DNA from: Dermatophagoides farinae
Taxonomy: Eukaryota; Arthropoda; Arachnida; Sarcoptiformes; Pyroglyphidae
Assembly: GCF_024713945.1 (NCBI RefSeq)
Contig: NC_134684.1
Span: 3,541,001 to 3,605,000 of the forward strand
DNA: 64,000 nucleotides
Direction: 5' to 3'
Shown here: positions 32,598 to 45,010 of the stretch, piece after piece
Numbering within the stretch: the first letter of the stretch is position 1
How the letters are laid out: every line of letters starts with the position of its first letter
Position numbers and translations under genes: made by a program
Notes under the pieces: model-generated
Databases searched by the model: none
Told to the model about the DNA's origin: nothing
The model's input: the letters and a program-made list of their open reading frames with translations, nothing else

Positions 32598-32640
32598 ACC
32601 AACCAACCAACCAACCAACCAACTAACTAACTAACTAACT
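32598..32640. repeat. (CCAA)n to (CTAA)n tetranucleotide repeat
   Basis: About six CCAA units run directly into about five CTAA units, so one array carries two unit variants in separate blocks. Confidence 0.85.
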
Positions 32641-33980
32641 TATTCACAACATAACAATGATTCTCATGATAATGGTCATCAAATAAAATAAAGTAAAAAA
32701 GTAAAAAAGATCCATTCAAATTAGTTTTGATTGAATTTGATTTTTCTTTCATTCATCACTTGATGATGATGATGATGATTTATCGATTTGATTCGATTAT
32801 TTGTGTATTTGTTTGATTCATATACGATGCTAAATTCTGGCCATTCTGATTATTCATTTTTTTTTCATATATATTTCTTCATTTGTCTTCCACATAATAA
32901 ATTCTTTCATGTGAATTTTTTTCATTTCGTTCTCTAATGATGTTGTTATGACAAAAAAAAAATTCGGTAAATTCTGCCTTATAAATACACGACGACGTAC
33001 GGATATCATCATTGTCTAGTGAAATCAATCATCATCATTTTCCAGTGTGTACATGTGTGTGTACGTTTGTTTGCTTGTCATCACAGTTATTCATAATTAA
33101 ATGTTTTTGTCGTTGATTGGTTTCTCTCTGTGTATGAGTGTGTGTTTGTGTTTGTATGTGTGTGTATATGCACATTCAATCCGACCACATTATCTACATA
33201 TTCAATCAATGTCAAATTGTTTATGAAAATTATTGCTCATCTTTAATAATGATAATAATAATGATGATGATGATGATGATTGATGTTGTTAACTTGAACA
33301 TGAAACCAGAAGAAACAAAAATTTCAATTTTTTTCAATCCATTTCTTTATTGTTCATTTTCATTTGCATCGTTTTCATCGTAAATATCATATATATTTAG
33401 CAACGAAAAAAAAACAAACCAAAAAAAAAGATTTGAAAAGTTCAACAAAATGATGATGGTGGATGTTTAATCCTTGCTATATATATATATTCAATTTGCT
33501 TGTTTTTGTTTTTCTGCATCTTATTTGTTGTCACCAATGTTTTGTTTTGTGGCGATTATTAGTGTGTTTTAATCAATCCATCAAATACAATCAACGAATA
33601 TATATTGTTTCGTTGTTAAGGTATGGGTCTTTTTTTTATATGCAAAATGCAAAATAACACTGAATGACTGTGATGGGCTTTTTTTTGTTCATCAAAAAAA
33701 AAAAGAAAATCTGTCTGTCTTTCTGTCTTTAAAACAAGATAATGCTATTATTATGATTGCATAACAAACAAAATTTCCATTGATGATGAATTTACAATTC
33801 AATTTCGTTGTTGTTGTTTTTTTTCTGTCTTTTCTTGGATTCTTGGTTAGTTTCACAACAACAACTAGATAGACTTAACATTTGAAAAAAAAATTAGACC
33901 AGTTAATAGGATGAAACCCACATTGTCATCGTTGTCATCATTTATCTGTGAAGAAAAAAAAAACAACGAACGAATGAAAT

Positions 33981-33992
33981 ACACACACACAC

Positions 33993-34033
<41 letters not shown>
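33981..34033. repeat. (AC)n-(AG)n compound repeat, purine tract
   Basis: An (AC)6 stretch passes into a pure (AG)n purine tract of about 36 bases. Polypurine mirror repeats of this length can form triplex (H-DNA) in vitro. No gene is nearby. Confidence 0.85.
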
Positions 34034-34035
<2 letters not shown>

Positions 34036-36982
34036 AAAAAAACCAAATTATAAAATTCAGCCAACCAGAATCGATTCGATGACAACTCAAAGGAATTCAT
34101 AGGAACAGTAAAATAGACAAGACAAGAAAGAAAAAAAAATTGAAAGCTCACTATTATCCTACAGTGCTGACGATCGGCTAATTGAATTGAATTGAAGTTT
34201 TTTGTTGTTGTTGTTGTTGTTGTCGTCGTTGTTTTTCATCTATTTTTTTCCTGTGTGTACAATTCCTGTGTTTGTGTGTGTGTTTGTATCAGACAACAGA
34301 ATCTTATTCGTTGAAATAGAATTGTAAATTATCATTATTATATCATTGTTGCACAATGCAAGTGGACGAACGAATGAATGAATGAAAGAGAGAAAAAATT
34401 TACTACCATTCTGAATCAATAATTCATTATGTATATATATATATGAAAAACATACCAAACACATTGTTGTTGTTGTTGTTGCTGTGGATTTTTCTTTTTC
34501 TTTTTTTTTATATTTTTTTCACACCCACATTCATATAATTTATTAATTATGTTTTCGATTAAACACACCCACGCGCACACATAATGCAATGCAATTACAA
34601 TTGAAAATCAGTCAACCGGTATTTTTTTTTCTTTTTCACCGATGATGATGATGATGATGATGATGGAAAGAACCGAATATTCTGTGTTCTTCACATTGGT
34701 TAATTTTTTTTTTGAAATAAATTTGATATATACTTACATCTGGTTATATGGTATTTAGTTTGATTATGATGGGTGGTGGTGGTGATGGTGGTATGGGGGA
34801 TTTTGCTTTTTCATGAATCGCTATTTGTTGTTTTCTGTTTAAGTTTTTTTTTCGTGTGTGTGTGTGTGTGTGTGTCATGTTTATACCATCAAGTTTTATA
34901 CTGTTTGTTTTCGATCCAACAACAAGACAAGACAAGACAACTTGAAGATGCCGGTTGAAATACACACATACACACACAAAAAAAACAAACAAACAAACAA
35001 GACAAGACAACCAGTTTGTTACCAAGCCAAGCGTACAAGATTCTGAATATTCAAATATTATAGTCCTATAGGGTGACAAAACATTGAATTCAATTGAATT
35101 GAATTGAATTAAAATGTACACTGTGTATGTATGGAATTTTTTTTTTGTTAAACAATCCAGAATTCAGAATGACAGGGCATAATAAAAGAATGGATAGATG
35201 GAAAGAATTTTTTTTTTCATTGTTGAAAAAAAACTGGACTCACGATTCATACAACAACAACAACAGCAACAACAATATTGACAATTTGTTGGTACCAAAT
35301 TTGTTGATAATAAACAACTTCATCAACTGGGTAGATAAAGTTGAATTTGGGCAAACATTTTTTTTCTTCATTTTTTTTTCATTCTTTGTAAAGAAATAAT
35401 AGAGTGATAAGCAAATACACAAACAATACGATGGGAAGTAGGAAAAAAAAGCAAATAATACACACACAGTCACAAATTGCATTTAGGCCAGAATATAACT
35501 AACAAGAGGCTAATCAAACACAAATATTCTTCATTTCAATTCATTCATTCATTCATTGATTGATTCAAACAAATGACAACAAGGAGAAAAAAAACCGGAT
35601 GGGCAACAAACAAGAAAAGTGGCTGCAAATTGGAACATCATGATTATGATGAACATCACAAATTGAATGGATTGTGAATGAATAAATGAATGGAAAACAT
35701 CAGAATTTTCATTTTATTTTTCAGGTAAATCATAATGATATTCTGCTACTGCTACTGCCACTGCTGCTACTGCTGCTGATGATCGATAGCAATGAATGAG
35801 TTAACCATTAACCATCATTGTCGTTTCCAACACGTCAGGTGATTTGATTTACATTAAATTCAAATTAAATAAAGTGAATTATGGAACCAAAAAAAAAAAA
35901 AAAATGAAGAAAAAAAAATGAAAACGAAACTAAAACTGAATTAAATCGAAATTATTTATGCAAATTGTCATCATCATCATCACCATCATGATGAGTGAAA
36001 TGTATTCTACACCCACATATTTATGTGTATGTGTGTAGAGAGAAAGAGAGAGAGAGAGAGCGAAAGTTGAAAAGTTTGGTTCCGGAAATGATTAAATTAT
36101 TTAAAAATTTCATTTCATTTTTTTTTTGATTCAATCATTTGAAATTTGGAACAAATGAAAAAAAAAAGAATTTTAGCGCCACACGTAGTAGTAGCGCCAT
36201 ATTTTTCCACTCATCAAAGTCTAGTATTAATAGGTCTATTTTGATCATCATCATCATCGTAATGATCCTTCAACCAAATTGTATTGGATCTAATATTTGT
36301 CATTTAATAACCAGAATGATGATGATGATGACGATGACGATGCTTGAGTTTGTCAGAATTTTTTTTTTGTTATTCTTTATTCTTGTTTCATCATTCATTT
36401 CTACATGGTATACAACAGCAACAACAAAGTTGTGTTCATCATAATTCACAAGTTTTTTTTTTGGGAATGATGATGATTTTGATGGATTACCGTCATGGAT
36501 TCATAATTTTTTTTTCATTATAATCATCAAGTTTATATTATATAGTAAGTTGGGTATTGGTTATATAGGTTTTGTTACTTTTTCAATTCAATGATGCATT
36601 TGATCGATGAATCTGATTTAACATAACGAATAATATTCAAGTTTGCGTGAATCATAAACTTGATTATCATCATCATCATCATCATCGATTTAATATTTAT
36701 CCGATTAATCACTCTATATGTGTGTGTGTGTGTTTTTTTCGCTCAAATGAAGATGCGTGTTAAGTGTTCAATGTTAACTATAACTACACTCTCATTTATA
36801 TTTCAATGATGGATGATGATGATGAAGGTGATGAAGGTGATTAGTTATATTAGTTATGCAAACCATTTTTTTTTTATTCATTCGTTCTTTTGTTTGTTTG
36901 TTTGCTCTGAGGGTTTATTTTGTCTTTTTTTTTCATCTTGATTTTACAAAAGAAAAATTTTCATTCATTCATTCTTGCGTGC

Positions 36983-37014
<32 letters not shown>

Positions 37015-37661
37015 AAATGGCGACAAATCACGAAATCGTTTCCATCTTATAAATTCGAAGAAAATGCAGTTTTTTTCTTGGATTTTTGTCGCCAATAATT
37101 GTCGCTGATGATGAGATTTTCAGTTGAAAAATGATTTATTTTTCACGTGATTTTCTCAAGAATTTTTGTTCCATTTGGGATTAAATTTTTCCTTTTTCTT
37201 CTTCGTCTTCTTCGTCTTCTTTGTCATCATTTGCGTGCATTGGAACAAAAACACAAATGGATGAAATCGAAAATAAAATAGACAATGACATTTTTGAATT
37301 ATTAATTTTTCAATCATCCAAGTTCAATTTACATTTATTATTAGAATGGTGAATAAATGTGGGTTTTTTTTTGCTCTTACCAAGAACTATGGTGATCATC
37401 ATTTTGTTCGCAAGGATTTTCTATGAGCTCATTTCATTGCTTTGCTGTGCCACACAAACAACAGGAAAAATTCCCATCGTGATTTCGATGCTGTAATCCT
37501 TTTTTTTTGTTCAATTTTGAGATTTTTTTTTCTTCTTCATTTTGACATTGTGTGTGAATGTGTTCGCTGGTTGAAGGAACGATTTGATTAGAACATTACC
37601 AAAATAGAATCGATAGTATCGAATATATAATTGAAATTGGTGAAAAGTTTTTTTTGTTTGC

Positions 37662-37681
37662 ATGGTTCATATATGAACCAT
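37662..37681. promoter_or_regulatory. Perfect 20-base palindrome with GGTTCA half-sites
   Basis: ATGGTTCATATATGAACCAT equals its own reverse complement over all 20 bases. It can be read as inverted GGTTCA half-sites separated by TATA. Such half-sites resemble those of nuclear hormone receptors, but the ecdysone receptor normally uses a 1-base spacer. It lies in the gene desert 2.3 kb upstream of the tetraspanin-like gene. The regulatory role is speculative. Confidence 0.35.
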
Positions 37682-39960
37682 ATTGATGGATTTGAAACTT
37701 TGAAACTTTCATTGATGATGATGATGATGATGAAACTTTATTATTATTCCTGGTTCCAAGTTGGTCATTATTTTATGATTTCTTTTTTTCGAGTTTTAAT
37801 CATCATCATCGTCATCATCAATGATTAAAAACTTGGCACTTTTTGACATCGATTCTTGCCATACATTGACTACATCAATCTTTTGTGTGTGTTGTTTTGC
37901 TGTCTCCAGACACAGAAATAAACAACAGCCATGCAAATATTAGCTGAAAATGTTTTTGGTGAACAAAAAAAAATGACAAAATTTGAATAACAAGTGAAAT
38001 TGAATTTTAACTGAAAAAACAAAAAAAAAACAAATCCAATCCAATGATATTAATACTGAGTTTATCAGGAAAATTGAATTTCGCTTCTCGTTTTCTTTTC
38101 TTTTTTTTGCACCGAAAATTTTATTTATCCCATACAAATTGTTTGAGAGAGAACAAAAAAAAATAAAATTTATCCAAACTTGAATTCAAACAAAAAAAGC
38201 AGCAAAAAGAAAGAAAAACAAACGCACAGATTTTTTATTCCCATTGAATTTCGATCGGCATAAAGAATTTCTATGGAATTTAAATTGAATCGAATTTTTT
38301 TTTGTTCGCAAACCAAAATGATGAGTTTTCAATCGTCTTGTGTGAGTGTGTGGTGAATGTTTTTTTTCAATTTTGTATTTGTAAGCAAATTTTTTTTCCG
38401 TTGTTTTGTTTTGTTTACAGAATAATAATGGTGATCGGAGTTTCGATTTTTTTTTATATATATATTTTATTCCTGATCGGCATTCTAAAACTAAAAAACC
38501 TAGAATATAAATTGATGACCCAATGAGAGTGTTATTGATTTATTTAGAAAAAAAAAGATCATCACCGGATCTATGAATCATCATTTATATTTATAGCTTA
38601 ATTAATTCAAATTTGATTCAAACATGAATTTTTCAGTCGCATACACACACATGTTCATTTAAATTATGGAGGTGAAGCCAACTTTTCACACTTCACGATT
38701 TTAATTTTTTTTTTTTTTTGGTTTGTTTGTCAAGAATTTCTCTTCTTTTTTTTGGAATAAAATTCTGTAAAGTTGTGAAAAATTCTGTCTATTCAAAAAT
38801 CATTACAATTACAATTTTTTTTCTGTGTTGTTCACTCTCAGCTTCATTTCACAACATTCTGTTGTCGGTTGTCGTTTGGTTGTTTGGTTGTCTGGCATTG
38901 CGCATCATGTTTCAAAGTTTTTTTTTTGCATTTCAAAACTAATTTGTGTTACATTAATATAATTCTTTGTATCCGTTCTTATTTTCTCATCCAATTTACA
39001 CATTTATTTTTTTTGAGTATGCGAAACATAGAATGAGAGAGAGAGAGAGAGAGAAAGAAACATTTGCTACGTCTAGCGTGAAACAAAACAAAACAAAAAA
39101 AAATTACTCAAATGGTGAACATTCAAATAACCAGATTCGATGAGATATGAGTATATGTGTGTGTGTGTGTGTGGGTAAAATTCAACAGAATCAAACGATG
39201 GAAAAAAAATTCGACTTATCACCATTATATGATTGTCGTTGTATAAAAAAACAAAAACAAAAAAAAATTCCACCATCCTCAACCACTTTTTTTTTGTCAT
39301 TTCATTTCATTTTTTTTTATTTCCATTTCCATGCTCTACTCTAATATAGCCCTAGCTTCAATGGTTTTTTTCCCCATCAAATTTCCGTTTCTGGCATTAG
39401 GGTTAAGCTGTTGTTGTTGTTGTTGTTGGCGTGTGGCGTGTTTGAAATTGTGAAACAAAAAAAAAAAAAAAAATTCACATTCCAACACACACGTACACCG
39501 TTAAATAATACACAGAAAAGTGTTTTGTATATATGTGTGTGTGTGTGTATGTTTTCCCTGGTTCTTTTTTTTCTGGATCAATGCTTTACATTAATGTGCA
39601 TATATGCGTGTGTGTGTGTGTAAATTATAATTAAATGTTTCTTTTTTTCTCTCTCTTTGATTCTCCATTTTTTTTTCATTTCAGGATCAAATTTAGATAC
39701 ATTCTTCAATTCTTCGATTTTTTTTTTGGTGGGGGTTCTTTTCGGCTTTTTTTCCATTCATTCGATGTTGTCATCATCATAGATACCATACATCTTTAGT
39801 TCTTAACAACGAATAATAATAAAAAAAATAGGTCATTCAAGAAAAAAAAATTTGAAACAGCAGCCAATTAGTAGAAAAAATCATCATTAATCAATACGAA
39901 GAAAATATATTGACCCCATCCCCCATCATATATTATCATTAAAAAATAAAATTACCCCAT

Positions 39961-40008
39961 ATGTATTACTTGCCACCAAATTATCATCAACAACAACAAC
40001 CACAACCA

Positions 40009-40039
<31 letters not shown>

Positions 40040-41857
40040 ATCCTCAGCAGCAATCGGCAAATTTTAGTAACCAACAACAATCACAACAACAACCAGAATT
40101 GCAACCTAGATCGGTTACAGCACCATTTGTTGAACGTCGGATTCAGCATCAGCAACAACAACGTGGTGATCGACTTCAACTTCAACTTCAACAGCAGCAA
40201 CAACAACAACAGCAGCAACAATATTCAAATTATTATCCACCTACACCGACAACACCGACACAAGCATTATTATCATCGAATAGATTTTTAATCGGTGGTT
40301 ATAATCCAAATATTATTGGCAGTGGTGGTGGCGGTGGCAGCAGTTTTCGAAGAGCTGCCGGTCTTATAGGAGCATCTGGTGTAGCTAGACGAAGTCGTCT
40401 AGGTCTAGGATTAGGATTAGGCAATCGTCGTTTTTATAGTGGACCCGGTGGTTTTGGTGTCGGTAGTGGTGGTGGTGGTGGTTACGGTAGTGTTCGTAAT
40501 TTTTCAAATTATCGATCTAGTAATCATTATCGAAGAAATCATTACAATCCATATAATCCATATTATTATAATTATAATTATACTAATCAAAATCAGAAAA
40601 AAGGTATGATTAAATGGAAAAAAAAATTATTTGATGAATTTGATGAAATATTTAATTTGATTTGTTCTTGTTGTATATAGATTTACTATTATATTTCAAT
40701 TTTATAATGGATCGTGGTAACGCATTCAGTTGTATGAAATATACATTGATATTATGCAATGTATTTGGTTTTATATTGGCCATATTCAATGCATTATTCG
40801 GTATTGGTTATCCACAAGAAAAATGGCCAGGAGGATATACTGGTGGTCAGATGGCCATATTTTCATTATTTGTGATGGCATTTACGACAATCGGTTATTG
40901 TGGTGCACAACACCATAAAGGATATCTATTGATTGTATATGGTAAAAATAAATTTTTTTGTTTTTTGTTTTATATCCAATCAAATTTATAAACTTTAGTA
41001 GTGGTGGTAGTGGTACATCGAAATCCAATTCTATTCATTAATTGTCCATGACGATGACCATTTGTTTGTTAATTTGTTTTTTATACTTTTCTATCATTAC
41101 ACCAATATATATGTACAATCGGTTGTCCATATATTGATGATCATTATTATCAAAAATCCATAATTTATACTATAATAATAATAATAATTTTTCATCGTTT
41201 TTTTTTTGTTCAAATTTTTATTTATTTGATTTAGGCATAATAATATTCTTCTTGTTAATTGGATTGGTGGCCATTTGTTTCATTTACAATGATTCATTAG
41301 CAGAATTAATGTACAATGGATATATGATTACCTTTGCCGTAGTGATCTTTTTTCTCATGTTATTTGCCTTTTTCATTTCATATAAAATAAGTGAACATGG
41401 TTCAAGTAAATATTTGTCAACAATTATACCGACCACTCAACAACAGCAAGCAGCAGCAGCAGCAGCAGCGGCGGCAGCAGCAGCTGCTGTTGCTACCGCC
41501 CAACAACAACAATCTCAACGTGGATTAAGAGATCAACAACAACAACAACAACAATCACAACAACCACCAACATCACAATCACAGCAACCACCACCACCAC
41601 CACCACCAGCAACTACGATAACATCCGGTAATTGTATGGCCAATACTGGTGATCAACGTACTAGACATCCATATACAACAACAACGACAGGTGGTGGTGG
41701 TGGTGTTGTTACCGGAAGTCAAACCGGCGCTGTCAGTGGTGGTGGTGGTGGTGGTGGTGTTGCTAGTACCGGCTCAACACAGCAACCAACCAATCAAAGC
41801 GCTACCAATCCATGTCCAGTGCCAGGATGTAATTATGGTAAAATAATTTCCAATTAA
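39961..41857 (+). CDS. Four-helix tetraspanin-like membrane protein with Q/G-rich N-terminus
   Basis: Three exons: 39961-40603, 40681-40941, 41235-41857, both introns GT-AG in phase 1, 508 residues. Residues 1-100 are Q-rich with PQ and SQQQ runs; about 115-185 are Gly/Arg-rich (GGGGG, RSRLGLGLGLGN), then Tyr/Asn-rich. Membrane helices follow at about 234-256 (CMKYTLILCNVFGFILAIF), 269-290, 302-325 (GYLLIVYGIIIFFLLIGL) and 338-362. The first, second and third resemble tetraspanin helices, including the YCGAQ...KGYLLIVYG junction. However, only about 12 residues separate helices 3 and 4, so the cysteine-rich large extracellular loop of true tetraspanins is absent. The C-terminus is Q, A, P and G-rich and ends GCNYGKIISN. 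Met224 (MDRGNAFSC) could be an internal start. I cannot name an orthologue; function unknown. Confidence 0.8.
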
Positions 41858-44800
41858 TGAAAAACAAAAAACAAAAAATAAGAAAATCAACTCGGCTACA
41901 ATTACTACTCAATTAATTCGTACAAATCGATCAATCAATCAATCAATCAATCAACCAACCAACCAACCAAATCGATTCGAAAATTCAAATATAGATACAA
42001 AGACAAACACGCACACACACGATACAATGAATGAACCAATTTCTTTTGCTCTCGCTCTCTTTTTCTACACAATTATTTCCATTTCGACAGTAAAAGAAAA
42101 TATGATTAATTAATCTTGTCCAGTGCTTCTGTTTTTTTTTTGTTTTTTTTTCATTCATTCATCTATTTTGTTTCGCTTTTTGTTTTTGTTTCATTCAGAA
42201 TGATGATGGATGAGTACACTACATATATATATATATAGTATTTATTCTTCTTCTTGTCTTTAAATCTCAAACAAAATCCCGATATATAATCATACAAGCA
42301 ACAAAAACAAAAAAATTTTTGTTCTTTTTTTTTCTTCACATTCAGATCTGTCGTTGTCGTTGTCGTAATCGTTCGAAACTATTTTAACTCAGAATGATGA
42401 TGATGATGATGATATTCGCAAGAAACAAATAATGAGAAAACAACAACAACAACAACAAAATCCTCACTTTAATCTCAATGCATCCGATCCAAAAAAAAAA
42501 CCAAACCGAAATAGAATCCTCATTTCTTTGTTATATTCCAATTTGGAACAGTTGTACTTAAACTGGCCCCATTGAATAATGGGATTTCAACATATTTATG
42601 ATGAATGAAAAAGTTATTTTTTTCTCCATTTGTTGGCTAAAATTCCCCAAAAGAATTGATCTGGAAAATCTTTCCATATTAAAAACCATTAGAGTTTTTT
42701 TTTGTTTTGTCATGTCATATGAAGATCATCATAAGAATTCAATGAACGAACAAGAAAACAAGCCTATTATTTCGAATATGGAATGATCAAAAAAAAAAAA
42801 AAAAAACAAACAATGAACAAAATTTCTTTTTAAATCATTATCATCAACATTCGAATGTGTAATATGATTGCTGTCTACCAACCAACGAAGGCATGTCAAT
42901 CAATTTTTTTTTCATTTGTTTAGTTTTTTCTCCGGTCATCATCATTATCATTATCATAGATCATGGCCAATTGATATCATGAACAAAATTTCATCATTTC
43001 TTTTTTCTCAAGAAAAAAGCTGTGATCATCATCATCATCATCATCATTATTAATCAATGAAATTTGAAAAAAATAACATACGATGGATTATCATCATTAT
43101 TAAAGATGATTATTATTATGAATTATACCAGCCAGAATGATTCGAAATGGTCCAATTCCAATGGTTTGGTTTAATGAATGTTTCTTTTCCTTCCTTCCTT
43201 TTTTTCACAATTTTCGTACAAATCGCCGTTATTGCAGCCGATTCCGGACCTTTACTAAATGACAATAATGATGATGATGATGATGATGGTGGTAGCAAAT
43301 TCTGTGAATTTAGCCATCATTTATCCAAAATGGGCGGATGAAGACCAGAATTGATGTGCTTACAAGAAAAAAAAATCGTGCCTGTACACTATGAACAAGA
43401 AAAAAGTGTTTGGATCTTATTGAAGAAAATAATAATCAAGACAGAGCACAAGAAAGAAAAAACAAAAACAAAAAATCCGCATCAACCGATTGATTGAATG
43501 AACAAGAATAATAATGATGATGATATGAACCATCAATATACCTCGAAATTTTTAATCAACCACCAGTGTTTTTTTTTAAATTTTTTTTTGAGCTGCTTTT
43601 TGATATATGATAAGCCAAATGATTCGAATTCTAATCATGATTCTCTGACCATCATCAGATCTGAACGAAATTTTTTTTTCATTTCATTTCATAGTTTCTT
43701 ATTTATAATTGGTTTTTTTTTCATTTGTCATTTTTATAATTCCATTTCATTTGAACGGCGAAGAAAATTGAAAAAAAAGACCGAAAATTGAGAACCAAAT
43801 TTCAATCACCGAATGGAAAAAACAACAACAACAACAACAACAAAACTCATTGGAATTGGAGAATTTTTCAACATTTTTTTTCTTAAAAAAAAGTCTTCCA
43901 TTTTTTTCCCCATTTTGCCCATCATCAGCCATCATCATTTTGATCACAAAAATCTCTTGTGTACATCTAATCGAAAAAAAATTGTCTGTGTGTGTGTGTT
44001 TGCTGTTTGTTGTCCTCTGGCCATTGAAATCACCATTATCATTGTGTTTTGTTTTGTTTTCGGCCCTAAATGATTGGTTTTTTTTCATTTTGTTTTCAAT
44101 GTGGGGAAAAAAAAGAACACCAAACATGTACATTATACCTGCCGAAAAATTTTCTTTTTTTTTAAATTTACAGCAATATTACAGCATTATAAAAAAAAAT
44201 TGTGTATCCGAAGAAACAAAAAAAAAAAAAAAAAAAAATAGAAAAGACAATCTTTTGTTTTGTTCAAATTGAAACTTTGAATAGTCGCCATCATCATCGT
44301 ATCGTATTATTAAACATAATCATTGAGATATAACCACTACATTACTTATTATGTAACAGAGACTTTATCTTTATATATCCAGTATATATTTATATACATA
44401 GAAATGTAATATTTATTTGTTTGTTATTTCAATCAACAATAATTGATCATCATCAATATATCACCATCATCATCATGATTCATTTTTTTTTCATTTTTTG
44501 TAAATTTGACAATTGATTCACGTTTATCAAAAGAAAACATTCGAATGTTTTTTGTTGTTGTTGTTGTCGTTGTTGTTGTTGTTGCTATTGTTGTATATAT
44601 ATAGATCATCATCAGCTGTTATTTTATAGTTGAATTTTTTGTTTTTATTCTGTTAACCATCATCATCATCATCATCGTTGCCATGAACACAGAATTTTTC
44701 TGTTATCAATTAATTAATTAATTAACTAATTAATCCATATTTATTTTGTGTAAATTATTTACAATGAAAAAAAAAGAAATCAAACAAAATAAATAATGAA

Positions 44801-45010
44801 TGAAATGAAATGAAATGAAAAAAAACGATCATTTTTTTCTGATTTTATTTCAGTTTTTTTTTGCAACGAAATGGCTGTAAACATACAATCATCTTCGATC
44901 GTCATTGAATTCATCATTGGATATATGGTATGAAATTTTCTAAAAAAAATTTTTTTTTTAAGACATAAATCTCTCTTTGTGTCTGTCTGTCTGTGTGTGT
45001 TTTTGTGTAT
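41858..45010. other. Intergenic region between the tetraspanin-like gene and HIBCH
   Basis: Mostly AT-rich repeats, for example (ATCA)n to (ACCA)n at about 41931-41970, (GAT)n at 42395-42412, (CAT)n at 43027-43047 and (TTAA)n at 44709-44732. One less repetitive island lies around 43147-43341 and is annotated separately. No other coding signal seen. Confidence 0.55.
43238..43341 (+). other. Candidate alternative last exon of the tetraspanin-like gene, or small secreted ORF
   Basis: An open frame at 43147-43341 encodes 64 residues: a hydrophobic stretch ending FVQIAVIAA, then DSGPLLNDNN, an aspartate run and GGSKFCEFSHHLSKMGG. Inside it ATTGCAG at 43231-43237 is a good acceptor. Joining TATG before GTAAAA at 41838 to 43238 keeps phase 1 exactly and would swap the last seven residues of the tetraspanin-like protein for a 34-residue tail. 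Alternatively the 64-residue frame could be an independent small protein with a signal-like start. Evidence is limited to frame and splice motifs. Confidence 0.3.

Larger units (their letters stand above)
25463..39960. other. 14.5 kb gene desert
   Basis: After the SREK1 3' UTR no frame resembles a protein-coding exon on either strand. The sequence is a mosaic of T runs, (GT)n, (GAT)n and AT-rich filler. Notable tracts: (GT)n 27297-27321, 28690-28715, 29261-29285; (AC)n 30876-30898, 32437-32462; (CCAA)n 32598-32640; (AC)n-(AG)n 33981-34033; (CTG)n-like 35743-35780; (GT)n 36979-37008. Long regulatory DNA or non-coding transcripts cannot be excluded. Confidence 0.6.
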
